DNA of 64,000 bases from Zeus faber (taxonomy: Eukaryota; Chordata; Actinopteri; Zeiformes; Zeidae), in the NCBI GenBank assembly GCA_960531495.1, contig OY482852.1, forward strand, positions 34,570,117-34,634,116, read 5' to 3'. The position numbers were made by a program, and so were the translations under genes. Position 1 is the first letter of the stretch. Every line of letters starts with the position of its first letter. Shown one piece after another: positions 8,460-18,200 of this stretch. The notes under the pieces are model-generated. The model made no database searches. It had not been told where the DNA came from and was given only the letters and a program-made list of their open reading frames with translations.

Positions 8460-10270
8460 CAGGTCTTTCAATCGCTGTATCTTTTGGTTACTCTATTCTC
8501 AATTCAGAATCAGAAATGGAAAAAATGGGGTATGAGTGGTTTTCAAATTTTGCTTTTTTGGAGATACAAAAATCAAAATTGAAAAATTATTTTTCCATTT
8601 CATGACCAAAGGATGAGTGAAATTTAAAATCAGGTTTGACTTTCATTTTTTTCTATTTCAATAGGAAAAAATAAAATCACAACAACATCATACAACAACA
8701 TACACACCGATCAGCCACAACATTAGAACCAGTTACAACTATTTAGGACTCCAAAATTCAGTGGTACATTTCTCATGCTGCTAAATCACCTCCATACAGC
8801 AATGTGTATGAACCAGCAAAATGGGATGCTGTGATTGTTCCAGATGTCCCACATGATCGCGACTTTATAAATGTTATCTTTTACTGTTTATCCTTAAAGT
8901 CAGGCACTGCCCGAGGATAACAGATATCATTGCAGAAAATATTCTATTTCAGCAGGCAACCACTTGTACAGCCGGCCCACCCAAATGACAGAGAGCACAT
9001 ATTGCTTTCATAAGTTAAAAAACAAAAAAACAAAATGCACAGCACAAACACAGTAAATATGAAAAAAAAATCGATAAGCCACGAACAACGTGCACACACG
9101 ATGTAGTTCGCCCGCTGACTGACGCCGACGCGCCAACTACAAATTTCCACGGTCGTATCTTGGAGCAGTCAGTCGTAAGACGATGCTAATTTTCGCGACT
9201 ATCGTATCTTGGATTAGTAAGTAGATGCAGTCATAAATCGAGGTACCATTGTACCTTCAAATAAAGTCTAAACTGGCAAAAAACAGTCCGGACTCTCTCA
9301 GCACGCTTTGGTGGAGAACCGATCAAGTGAAACTTAGCTAGCGGGTCCGTCTGTCTGTTTGAAAACCGTCTCTCTCTCACAGTACCGTCTCCCTGCCCCA
9401 ACACACAGTAAACTAAATCTAAATGCTAGTTAACACTCCACTCCAACACACATTTAACTAAAGCTAGATACTGTGCATGTTAAAAACGGCTTTATAAAAT
9501 AAAACAAAGTCATTAACTTTTGCATGCATAATCTCTCCGTGTTATATCGTGTTATAACACAAAACCTGCTAGCATTTAACAGCAAAAACGTGTAACAATT
9601 GAAAAGTTAACTTTCTAAAACATTTTTTTTTCGTGCACTTACTCTATATCCATTTTATTGCCCCCGTTCTTCTTCTGCTGTTTCAATATTGGGCACAGTC
9701 ACGGCATGAGGAGATAGGGTAAATATAGTGTGCTTCTCTCAGACGTTCTCCTCCCGCAATGCGGAAGCTTCTCCAAAAAATTACTCCATCCAAATAAATT
9801 ATTTTAATATATTTTAATAATGCATTCCCAAAATTATTATTACATCATGCTAATGTGATCGTACAAAATATACCATTAAGATATTAAAAAAAACGTCTAT
9901 AATGACGCATTTTGATAACCAAATTATTATTTATTATTATGAATACGTGGATTATTCTTTGTAAAGAAGAACGATTGGGCATTAATTTAATGAGATTAAG
10001 TTTATCGCTGTTCGGCATAATTATTAAAATTACTACTATTCATTGTAGGATAAGATAGTAATCGTTATTAATGAGGGCATCAGACTCCCTGGACTCCTGC
10101 CGAAACGCTGACGGAGGGAGAGCGAGGGGTAACGCAGGTAGCCGAGCTCGCTAATGATCCTTCCCCGTAAACACCCCGTGGAGGTGATTTAGCTACGTCG
10201 CCTTCAGCCGTGCGCCACATTTCCCGGCCCCGCTCCTTGTAAAGCTCTGAGTCTGCCTACCCCCACCACC
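8460..10270. other. Intergenic DNA, AT-rich
   Basis: No open frame with domain character is present. The stretch contains A/T-rich runs (for example ATT repeats near 9925), a few short imperfect repeats such as ATCGTATCTTGGA-like copies near 9153 and 9200, and the dispersed-repeat motif at 8703-8731. I see no RNA gene. Confidence 0.5.
8703..8731. repeat. Short piece of a dispersed repeat common in fish
   Basis: The segment contains GATCAGCCACAACATTAGAA followed by CCA. From memory, very similar strings are found many times in teleost genomes as part of an interspersed repeat. I cannot assign the family or its limits here. It supports a teleost source. Confidence 0.4.
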
Positions 10271-10725
10271 CGACTCCACTACCGCCGCCAAGCTTGCACG
10301 TCAATGCCGGGCTTCGTCATCGTCGACAGGTGAACCCAACTTGGCCCCTGTAACCCGTGAGATTGTTCCGCCACACACACACTTTGTTTATCCCCCCTAT
10401 TATAAAAAAAAAACAACACAACGGGCCGTGTCGGCCAGGGGATGTGTGCAGCGGTGGACTCTGGCCACACACAGAAGCAGGATGGCAAGCTCCCTGCTAA
10501 AGGGGGGGGGGGGGGTCAGAAGGACCCTGGATGGCAGGGGAGCTCGGAGGGTGGGGGCAAACGAGCGTCCGCCCGCTGAACGTTGACAGCCTTTAGCAGC
10601 AGAACAACTGCACGGCAGCTCTGCTGGGACACGAGGAGCTGCTGGAGAGCTACTGGAGAGCTGAAGGCTGCGGCATGAGAGGAATTCATAACACAAGGCG
10701 GCTTCAGCTGTGTTGATATGACTTG
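10080..10725. other. GC- and CpG-richer segment without a recognised gene
   Basis: Base composition rises sharply in GC and CpG compared with the AT-rich DNA to its left. I see no convincing coding frame, splice pair or promoter motif. It could be a CpG island or first exon of an unseen gene, or an old repeat. Confidence 0.35.
10502..10515 (+). repeat. Homopolymer run of 14 G
   Basis: Fourteen consecutive G residues follow CTGCTAAA. The run may be length-variable and hard to sequence; a quadruplex is possible but unproven. Confidence 0.9.
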
Positions 10726-10729
10726 CATC

Positions 10730-10731
<2 letters not shown>

Positions 10732-10763
<32 letters not shown>
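10732..10763 (+). repeat. (TG)n microsatellite
   Basis: About 16 uninterrupted TG units. The sequence just after it (ATGTGAATGTGTGTGG) resembles the sequence after the (GT)n tract on the other side of the Ty3 element. Confidence 0.95.
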
Positions 10764-10764
<1 letters not shown>

Positions 10765-10898
10765 CGGGACGGTTTGTTATGTGAATGTGTGTGGTGGGAG
10801 AGGATATACACAGTGCTGTGAGTGCATATGGGTAGTACGTAGTCCTGTTTAAACCACAGTGTATAGGTTAACATGACTGTGTGTGTATACATACTGGA

Positions 10899-10903
10899 TG
10901 TAC
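10899..10903. repeat. Target-site duplication, left copy
   Basis: TGTAC directly precedes the left end of the Ty3 element. The same five bases directly follow its right end at 13850-13854. Five bases is the usual duplication size for Ty3/gypsy integration. Confidence 0.85.
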
Positions 10904-11281
10904 TGTCACGACCAGAACAGGGAGGAACCCAAACGCACGACACAGGGACACGGGAGGCAGGCAAATAATAAAGTGATGTTTATTAACCGGGACGGTGGAG
11001 CTGGCCGGGGGGACCTGGTCGGGGGGGATGGAGCAGGGCAGGACAGGGACGATGATGACCAGGAGATGGGGTCCAGGATCCGGGTGGAGAGACGGGGAAC
11101 CAGGCTGGGTGGAGAGTCCTGGTCGACCAGCGGAGACAGACAGGTGAAGGGAAGGCGAGACAACAAGACATAAACTAGGAACTTGGAACTTGGAACTGGG
11201 AACTAGGAACTAGGAAGGGAGCCAATCGCTGACGCGGCTGACGCGGCTGACGCGGCGATGCAACTCGGGGAAAGCTAGTTG
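10904..11281 (-). repeat. 3' LTR of the Ty3 element, R-U5 only
   Basis: This segment matches 13326-13703 closely with small indels, and it stops at AAAGCTAGTTG. In the 5' LTR the next bases are ACGGTCTGGC at the inferred transcription start; here the sequence goes straight into RT coding DNA. All of U3 is therefore absent. A polyadenylation signal (AATAAA on minus, 10978-10983) is kept. It has fewer heptamer repeats than the 5' LTR and three copies of a 9-mer the 5' LTR lacks. Confidence 0.85.
11229..11255. repeat. 9-bp tandem repeat, three copies
   Basis: CTGACGCGG is repeated three times inside the R region of the 3' LTR. The other LTR has none at the matching place, so the expansion arose after or during insertion, or came from a different template. 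Confidence 0.85.
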
Positions 11282-12356
11282 CTAACCTCCCGTTAATTAG
11301 GGCCTGGAAGACCGCTGGGGCATTTGACAGCCCAAAGGGCATAACAAGGTACTCAATGTGTCCGAGCGGGGTGTTAAAGGCAGTCTTCCACTCGTCCCCT
11401 TTGCGGATGCGGACCAGGTGGTAAGCGTTGCGGAGGTCCAGCTTGGAAAAGTGGGTGGCCCCCTGGATGGGGACGAAGACTGAATCCATCAGGGGCAAGG
11501 GGTACTTGTCTTTGATCGTGATATCGTTCAGTCCCCTGAAATCGACGCAAGGACGGAGGGTCTTGTCCTTCTCCGCAACAAAGAAGAACCCTGCGCCTAG
11601 CGGAGAAAACGAGGGACGAGTAATCCTGGCAGCGAGAGAGTCGCGGATGTGAGTCTCCATGGCCTCCTGTTCAGGCCGGGAGACGTTATACAGGCGACTG
11701 CAGGGGAGGGGGGCGCCTGGCAGGAGGTTGATTGCGCAGTCATAGGGGCTATGAGGTGGTAAGGATAGCGCCTCCTGCTTGCTGAAGACCGGGGCTAGGT
11801 CCAGATATTGAGATGGGACCGAGGGCAGGTCAGGGCTCCTGGGGACCCCCGGCGGCGCGCCCAGCGGCGCACCCCGCAGCGGGGTTGGGGCCGAGCCGAG
11901 GCAGTGGGCATGACAGTGTGTGCTCCAGGAGCTCACGCTGCCCGAGCGCCAGTCCATCTGAGGGTTATCGGTCTGGAGCCAGGGGTACCCCAGCACCACG
12001 GGATTCAGTGGGGAATCAATAAGGAAGAACCTTAAAGACTCATGGTGGTTGCCGGAGAGTAGCAGCTTGAGGGGAGCTGTCTGGTGGGTAATCCGGGTCA
12101 GATGCGACTCATTCAGCTCCTTGACCTCGAGCGGTGCGGGGAGAGGAACGGGTGTCAGCCCTAGCTGGCGTGCTAGTCCCTAGTCGAGGAAACTCGCATC
12201 TGCCCCGGAATCTATGAGAGCAGAGGAAGAGAGTGTTATATTTCCCCAAGAGAGGGTAGCTGGGAGCAGCGGACGGGAGAGAGGGTCGGTGCTGGAGAGG
12301 CCGGAGCGTATCCCTACCGAGGAGTCGCCCTCTCGTGGCCGGACCGGGCAGGTGGC
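11282..12356 (-). pseudogene. pol: Ty3 protease and truncated reverse transcriptase
   Basis: This is the pol part of the element, in the same frame as gag. The protease active site is present as Asp-Ser-Gly (12204-12212 on minus), followed by a TAG at 12180-12182 within a few codons. Further on, [15 protein letters not shown] (about 11955-11999) is the conserved end of the Ty3 protease. The RT follows with [36 protein letters not shown], a catalytic block KLDLRNAYH (Asp at 11436-11438) and [17 protein letters not shown]. It ends there, before YxDD, fused to LTR sequence. From 11999 to the junction there is no stop. Without the second catalytic block and integrase it cannot act by itself. Confidence 0.85.
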
Positions 12357-13304
12357 TCAGAGGTGTCCCAGCCGACCGCAATACAGAGAGGCACCGGTCT
12401 GTAGGCGGCATGCTCGCTCCTCTGGGTAGATCCGGGAGCGACCAAGCTGCATTGGCTCGGCATCGGAGAGAGTCGGGGGACTTGTGCGGCGCCCAAGAGT
12501 AGCGGGCGCTGGAGACTGGGGCGTGGCCGCCCAGGCGGGAGGCACGGACTGGAGGCTCGCCCCCTCCCTCTCGCGCTGGCGCTCCCGTAGCCGGTTGTCC
12601 AGGCGGATTGAGGTCTCCACTAGTTGGTCCAGGTCCGTGGGCTCGTCCCGCCGTGCCAGCTCGTCCCGCAACTCGTCGTTCAGGGCACGCTGGAACACGT
12701 CCTGCAGGGCTCCGTCATTCCAGCCGCTTTCCGCGGCTAGAGTCCGGAACTCGACGACGAGGGAGGCGACGCTACGGGAACCCTGGCGGAGGGAGAGGAG
12801 TCTTCTGGCGGCCTCCTTGCCGCAAACTGGGTGGTCGAAGACTCTCCTCATTTCGCGGGTAAACAGATCGTAGGAGAGACTCACGGGACCCCCCTGACTC
12901 CAAACCGCGGAACCCCAGCCGAGAGCCGCCCCTCTCAGGCAGGAGATGAGGAACGCGATGTGGGCACTATCGGAGGCGTACGACGACAGCCGCTGTTGGA
13001 AAACCACCGCGCACTGCACAAGGAAGGCGCGGCAGGTGCCGAAATCGCCGTCGTAAGGCGCTGGAACCGGAACGTGGGGCTCAGGGGGAACGAGAGAGGC
13101 GCTGGGAGCCCTGGTGGGGGAAGGAGGGCAGGTCGGAGGAGCAGGGGAGGCCACGGGGGCCGGAGGGCCCTGCAGGCTGCTGACGGCCGCAGAGATGGTC
13201 CGGAGGTGTTCCGCGATGTCCCGGAGGACCCGGTCATGTTGCCCAAGCAACACTCCTCTGTCCCGGAGTGCGCGGCGGAGCCCTTCTGTGTCGGCTGGGT
13301 CCAT
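12357..13304 (-). pseudogene. gag: Ty3 gag, ended by a stop in the zinc knuckle
   Basis: This is the structural Gag of the retrotransposon, 315 codons from ATG at 13302-13304. I chose this start because it lies just after the primer-binding region; the open frame further upstream is LTR. The N-terminus (MDPADTEGLRRALRDRG) is followed by a Pro/Ala linker and a capsid-like region (AFLVQCAVVFQQR, then GWGSAVW and FTREMRRVF). A basic region (RLRERQREREG) leads to a CCHC knuckle. The knuckle is damaged twice: its first Cys is Ser (12387-12389), and a TGA at 12357-12359 falls between its His and last Cys. The reading frame continues past the stop into protease without a shift. Confidence 0.82.
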
Positions 13305-13310
13305 GTTTTC

Positions 13311-13325
13311 CTGGCCAGACCGTAC
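13311..13325 (-). promoter_or_regulatory. Self-priming primer-binding site of the Ty3 element
   Basis: Directly after the 5' LTR the minus strand reads GTACGGTCTGGCCAG. Ten of these bases (ACGGTCTGGC) are perfectly complementary to GCCAGACCGT, which lies at the inferred 5' end of the element RNA (13705-13714). Tf1 and related elements prime reverse transcription by folding back their own RNA 5' end in this way rather than using a tRNA. I recognise no tRNA 3' end here. Confidence 0.65.
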
Positions 13326-13392
13326 TGTCACGACCCGAACAGGGAGGAACCCAAACGCACGACACAGGGACACGGGAGGCAGGCAAGGGATG

Positions 13393-13398
13393 TTTATT
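13393..13398 (-). terminator. Polyadenylation signal in the LTR
   Basis: AATAAA on the minus strand (TTTATT on plus), in the R region of the 5' LTR. The same signal is conserved in the 3' copy at 10978-10983, where it would direct 3' end formation of the element RNA. Confidence 0.6.
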
Positions 13399-13586
13399 AA
13401 CCGGGACGGTGGAGCTGGCCGGGGGGACCTGGTCGAGAGGGGATGGAGCAGGGCAGGGCAGGGACGATGATGACCAGGAGATGGGGTCCAGGATCCGGGT
13501 GGAGAGACGGGGAACCAGGCTGGGTGGAGAGTCCTGGTCGACAAGCGGAGACAGACAGGTGAAGGGAAGGCGAGACAACAAGACAT

Positions 13587-13666
13587 AAACTAGGAACTTG
13601 GAACTGGGAACTGGGAACTAGGAACTAGGAACTAGGAACTAGGAACTAGGAACTAGGAACTAGGAA
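13587..13666. repeat. Heptamer tandem repeat in the LTR
   Basis: About eleven copies of GGAACTA and close variants (GGAACTT, GGAACTG). The matching site in the other LTR (11173-11216) has about six. The copies lie in the transcribed R region, and copy number clearly changes fast. Confidence 0.9.
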
Positions 13667-13713
13667 GGGAGCCAATCGCGATGCAACTCGGGGAAAGCTA
13701 GTTGACGGTCTGG

Positions 13714-13744
13714 CAAGGAATGGCTAGGAAGCTGGGGCTAAATA
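13714..13744 (-). promoter_or_regulatory. LTR promoter: TATA-like box and inferred transcription start
   Basis: On the minus strand TATTTA (13739-13744) lies about 28 bases upstream of TTGCCAGACCGTC (13716 downwards). That spacing fits a TATA box, and the start predicted from it is the very sequence that pairs with the priming site. Position and pairing support each other; no transcript data are available. Confidence 0.5.
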
Positions 13745-13849
13745 CAGTGCGGGTAATTGATCCCAGGTGTGTGCAATTGGGTCTGAGTAGGGAGCTGCAG
13801 ATGGGGCAAGGGCGGCCTCTAGTGGCGCTGGGAGGCCGTGGGCCTAACA

Positions 13850-13854
13850 TGTAC
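13850..13854. repeat. Target-site duplication, right copy
   Basis: TGTAC directly after the right end of the Ty3 element, identical to 10899-10903. Confidence 0.85.
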
Positions 13855-13873
13855 GGGTACATTTATTCCTGTG

Positions 13874-13876
<3 letters not shown>

Positions 13877-13919
<43 letters not shown>
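13877..13919 (+). repeat. (GT)n microsatellite
   Basis: About 21 uninterrupted GT units, followed by a degenerate GT-rich stretch to about 13975. Confidence 0.95.
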
Positions 13920-13920
<1 letters not shown>

Positions 13921-14118
13921 ATGTACGCATGTGTGTGTGGGTGTTGGGAGGATTGGTCATGTGAATGTGTGTGGGGTGGGAGGGGAGAGATGCAAGTGTG
14001 TATGGCATTTAATCCATAGGACAAATGATTTTTTAAAAGTGACTAGTACTCATTTTTTTTAAATCTTTCTTTCAATCTTTGTTTCTTTCAATCTTATTTT
14101 CAATCTTTCTTTCAATCT

Positions 14119-14172
14119 TATCATAGAACAATAAACACAATGGGGTTGTGCTGATGTTAATGGATCAACCTT
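14119..14172. other. Unique island inside the array edge
   Basis: About 54 bases of ordinary sequence (containing AGAACAATAAACACAATGGG and TGTGCTGATG) interrupt the satellite shortly after it begins. It is either original flank overrun by the expanding repeat or a small insertion. Confidence 0.7.
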
Positions 14173-15283
14173 TCTTTCGTTCTCCTTTATTTCAATCGTT
14201 CTTTCAATCTTTCTTTCAATTTTTCTTTCTTTCTTTCAATCTTTCTTTCAATCTTTCTTTCAGTCTTTCAATATTTCTTTCAATCTCTCTTTCAATCTAT
14301 CTTTCAATCTTTCTTTCATTCTTTCTTTCAGTCGTTCAATCTTTCTTTCAATCTTTCTTTCAATCTTTCTTTTTTCAATCTTTCTTTCATTCTTTCTTTC
14401 ATTCTTTCATTCCTTCTTTCAATCTTTCATTCTTTCTTTCAATCTTTCTTTCTTTCAATCTTTCTTTCAGTCTTTCAATCATTCAATCTTTCTTTCATTC
14501 TTTCTTTCAATCTTTCTTACTTTTAATCTTTCTCTCTTTCAATATTTCTTTCAATATTTCAATCTTTCTTTAAATCTTTCTTTCAAACTTTCAATCTTTC
14601 TTTCAATCTTTCTTTCAATCTTTCAATCTTTCAATCGATCTTTCAATCTTTCATTCAATCTTTCAATCTCTCTTTCATTCTTTCTTTCAATCTTTCAATC
14701 TTTCTTTCAATGTTTCTTTCAATCTTTCATTCTTTCTTTCAATCTTTCAATCGTTCTTTCAATCTTTCTTTTATTCTTTCTTTCAATCTTTCATTTTTTC
14801 AATCTTTCTTTCAATCTTTCAATCTTTCTTTCAATCTTTCATTCTTTCTTTCAATCTTTCAATCGTTCTTTCTTTCAATATTTCTTTCAATCTTTCAATC
14901 TTTCTTTCATTCTTTCATTCCTTCTTTCAATCTTTCTTTCATTATTTATTTCAATCTTTCTTTCATTCTTTCAATCTTTCTTTTATTCTTTTTTTTAATC
15001 TTTCTTTCAATCTTTCAATCTTTCAATCTTTCTATCAATCTTTCTTTCAATCTTTCTTTCAATCTTTCTTTCATTCTTTCTTTAAATTTTTATTACTTTC
15101 AATCTTTCTTTCTTTCAATATTTCTTTCAATCTTTAAATCTTTTTTTCATTCTTTCATTCTTTCTTTCAATCTTTCTTTCATTCTTTCTTTCAATCTGTC
15201 TTTCATTCTTTCTTTCAATCTTTCTTTCTTTCAATCTTTCTTTCAATCGTTCAATCTTTCTTTCATTCTTTCTTTCAATTTAT

Positions 15284-18200
15284 ATGACTTTCAATCTTTC
15301 TTTCTTTCAATCTTTCTTTCAATCTTTCTTTCATTCTTTCATTCTTTCATTCTTTCTTTCAATCTTTCTTTCAGTCTTTCAATCTTTGTTTAAAATTTTC
15401 TTTCAATATTTCTTTAAATCTTTCTTTTTTTCAATCTTTCTTTCAATCTTTCTTTCATTCTTTTTTTCAATCTTTGTTACTTTCAATATTTCTTTCAATC
15501 TTTCTTTCATTCTTTCATTCCTTCTTTCATTATTTCTTTCAATCTTTCTTTCATTATTTCGTTCAATCTTTTTTTCAATCTTTCAATGTTTCTTTTATTC
15601 TTTTTTTTAATCTTTCAATCTTTCTTACTTTCAATCTTTCTTTCTTTCAATATTTCTTTCAATCTTTCAATCTTTCTTTCATTCTTTCATTCCTTCCTTT
15701 AATCTTTCTTTCATTATTTATTTCAATCTTTCTTTCAATCTTTCAATCTTTCTTTTATTCTTTTTTTCAATCTTTCTTTCAATCTTTCAATCTTTCAATC
15801 TTTCTATCAATCTTTCTTTCAATCTTTCTTTCAATCTTTCAATCTTTCAATCTTTCTATCAATCTTTCTTTCAATCTTTCTTTCAATCTTTCTTACTTTC
15901 AATCTTTCTTTCAGTCTTTCTTTCAATTTTTATTACTTTCAATCTTTCTTTCTTTCAATATTTCTTTCAATCTTTAAATCTTTTTTTCATTCTTTCATTC
16001 TTTCTTTCAATCTTTCTTTCATTCTTTCTTTCAATCTGTCTTTCATCCTTTCTTTTAATCTTTCTTTCTTTCAATCTTTCTTTCAATCGTTCAATCTTTC
16101 TTTCATTCTTTCTTTCTATTTAAATGACTTTCAATCTTTCTTTCTTTCAATCTTTCTTTCAATCTTTCTTTCATTCTTTCAATCTTTCTTTTAGTCTTTC
16201 AATCTTTCTTTCAATCTTTCTTTTTTTCCATCTTTCTTTCAATCTTTCTTTCATTCTTTTTTTCAATCTTTCTTACTTTCAGTTTTTCTTTCAATCTTTC
16301 TTTCATTCTTTCATTCCTTCTTCCATTATTTCTTTCAATCTTTCTTTCATTATTTCTTTCAATCTTTTTTTCAATCTTTCAATCTTTCTTTTATTCTTTT
16401 TTTCCATCTTTCAATCTTTCTTACTTTCAATCTTTCTTTCTTTCAATATTTCTTTCAATCTTTCAATATTTATTTTCATTCTTTCATTCCTTCCTTCAAT
16501 CTTTCTTTCATTATTTATTTCAATCTTTCTTTCAATCTTTCAATCTTTCTTTTATTCTTTTTTCCAATCTTTCTTTCAATCTTTCAATCTTTCAATCTTT
16601 CTATCAATCTTTCTTTCAATCTTTCTTTCAACCTTTCTTACTTTCGATCTTTCTTTCAGTCTTTCTTTCAATTTTTATTACTTTCAATCTTTCTTTCTTT
16701 CAATATTTCTTTCAATCTTTAAATCTTTTTTTCATTCTTTCATTCTTTCTTTCAATCTTTCTTTCATTCTTTCTTTCAATCTTTCTTTCATTCTTTCTTT
16801 CAATTTATATGACTTTCAATCTTTCTTTCTTTCAATCTTTCTTTCAATCTTTCTTTCATTCTTTCATTCTTTCATTCTTTCTTTCAATCTTTCTTTCAGT
16901 CTTTCAATCTTTGTTAAAATTTTTCTTTCAATATTTCTTCAAATCTTTCTTTTTTTCAATCTTTCTTTCAATCTTTCTTTCATTCTTTTTTTCAATCTTT
17001 CTTTCAATCTTTCTTTCATTCTTTTTTTCAATCTTTCTTACTTTCAATATTTCTTTCAATCTTTCTTTCATTCTTTCATTCCTTCTTTCATTATTTCTTT
17101 CAATCTTTCTTTCATTATTTCTTTCAATCTTTTTTTCAATCTTTCAATCTTTCTTACTTTCAATCTTTCTTTCTTTCAATATTTCTTTCAATCTTTCAAT
17201 CTTTCTTTCATTCTTTCATTCCTTCCTTTAATCTTTCTTTCATTATTTATTTCAATCTTTCTTTCAATCTTTCAATCTTTCTTTTATTCTTTTTTTCAAT
17301 CTTTCTTTCAATCTTTCAATCTTTCAATCTTTCTTTAAAATTTTCTTTCAATATTTCTTTCAATCTTTCTTTTTTTCCATCTTTCTTTCAATCTTTCTTT
17401 CATTCTTTTTTTCAATCTTTCTTACTTTCAGTATTTCTTTTAATCTTTCTTTCATTATTTCTTTCAATCTTTCTTTCAATCATTTAATCTTTCAATCTTT
17501 CTTTCATTCTTTCTTTCAATTTATATGACTTTCAATCTTTCTTTCTTTCAATCTTTTTTTCAATCTTTCTTTCATTCTTTCATTCTTTCATTCTTTCTTT
17601 CAATATTTCTTTCAGTCTTTCAATCTTTGTTTAAATTTTTCTTTCAATATTTCTTTAAATCTTTCTTTTTTTCAATCTTTCTTTCAATCTTTTATTCATT
17701 CTTTTTTTCAATCTTTCTTACTTTCAATATTTCTTTCAATCTTTCTTTCATTCTTTCATTCCTTCTTTCATTATTTCTTTCAATCTTTCTTTCATTCTTT
17801 CATTCCTTCTTCCATTATTTCTTTCAATCTTTCTTTCATCATTTCTTTCAATCTTTCTTTCAATCATTTAATCTTTCAATCTTTCTTTCATTCTTTCTTT
17901 CAATTTATATGACTTTCAATCTTTCTTTCTTTCAATCTTTCTTTCAATCTTTCTTTCATTCTTTCATTCTTTCATTCTTTCTTTCAATCTTTCTTTCAGT
18001 CTTTCAATCTTTGTTTAAATTTTTCTTTCAATATTTCTTTAAATCTTTCTTTTTTTCAATCTTTCTTTCAAACTTTTATTCATTCTTTTTTTCAATCTTT
18101 CTTACTTTCAATATTTCTTTCAATCTTTCTTTCATTCTTTCATTCCTTCTTCCATTATTTCTTTCAATCTTTCTTTCATTATTTCTTTCAATCTTTTTTT

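Larger units (their letters stand above)
10904..13849 (-). mobile_element. Internally deleted Ty3/gypsy (sushi/Tf1-like) LTR retrotransposon
   Basis: This 2.95-kb element is read on the minus strand. The order from right to left is: 5' LTR (13326-13849), self-priming site, gag, protease, the first part of reverse transcriptase, and a 3' LTR that lacks U3 (10904-11281). Terminal dinucleotides are TG...CA in element orientation and a perfect TGTAC duplication flanks it, so it integrated as a unit and both outer ends are original. The rest of reverse transcriptase including YxDD, RNase H, integrase and U3 of the 3' LTR are missing. One gag-pro-pol frame, an RT close to fish sushi elements and the self-priming layout together point to the Tf1/sushi branch of chromovirus-like Ty3 elements. 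Confidence 0.85.
13326..13849 (-). repeat. 5' LTR of the Ty3 element, complete
   Basis: The 524-bp LTR starts TGTTAGGCCC (13849 downwards) and ends GTGACA (13326). Inferred divisions are U3 about 135 bp (13715-13849), a long R, and a short U5 after the AATAAA at 13393-13398. The 13326-13703 part is shared with the left end of the element; 13704-13849 is found only here. Confidence 0.85.

Noticed and set aside
10400-10696. A 98-codon Ser/Pro-rich minus-strand frame in GC-rich DNA
   Set aside because: Such frames are common by chance in GC-rich sequence, and it crosses the G14 run.
12109-12411. A 100-codon minus-strand frame overlapping the gag-protease junction
   Set aside because: It is out of register with gag, protease and RT, which share one frame through this region.
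13305-13586. Upstream extension of the Ty3 gag open frame
   Set aside because: It runs through the LTR and priming site; the ATG at 13302-13304 just after the priming site is the natural start.
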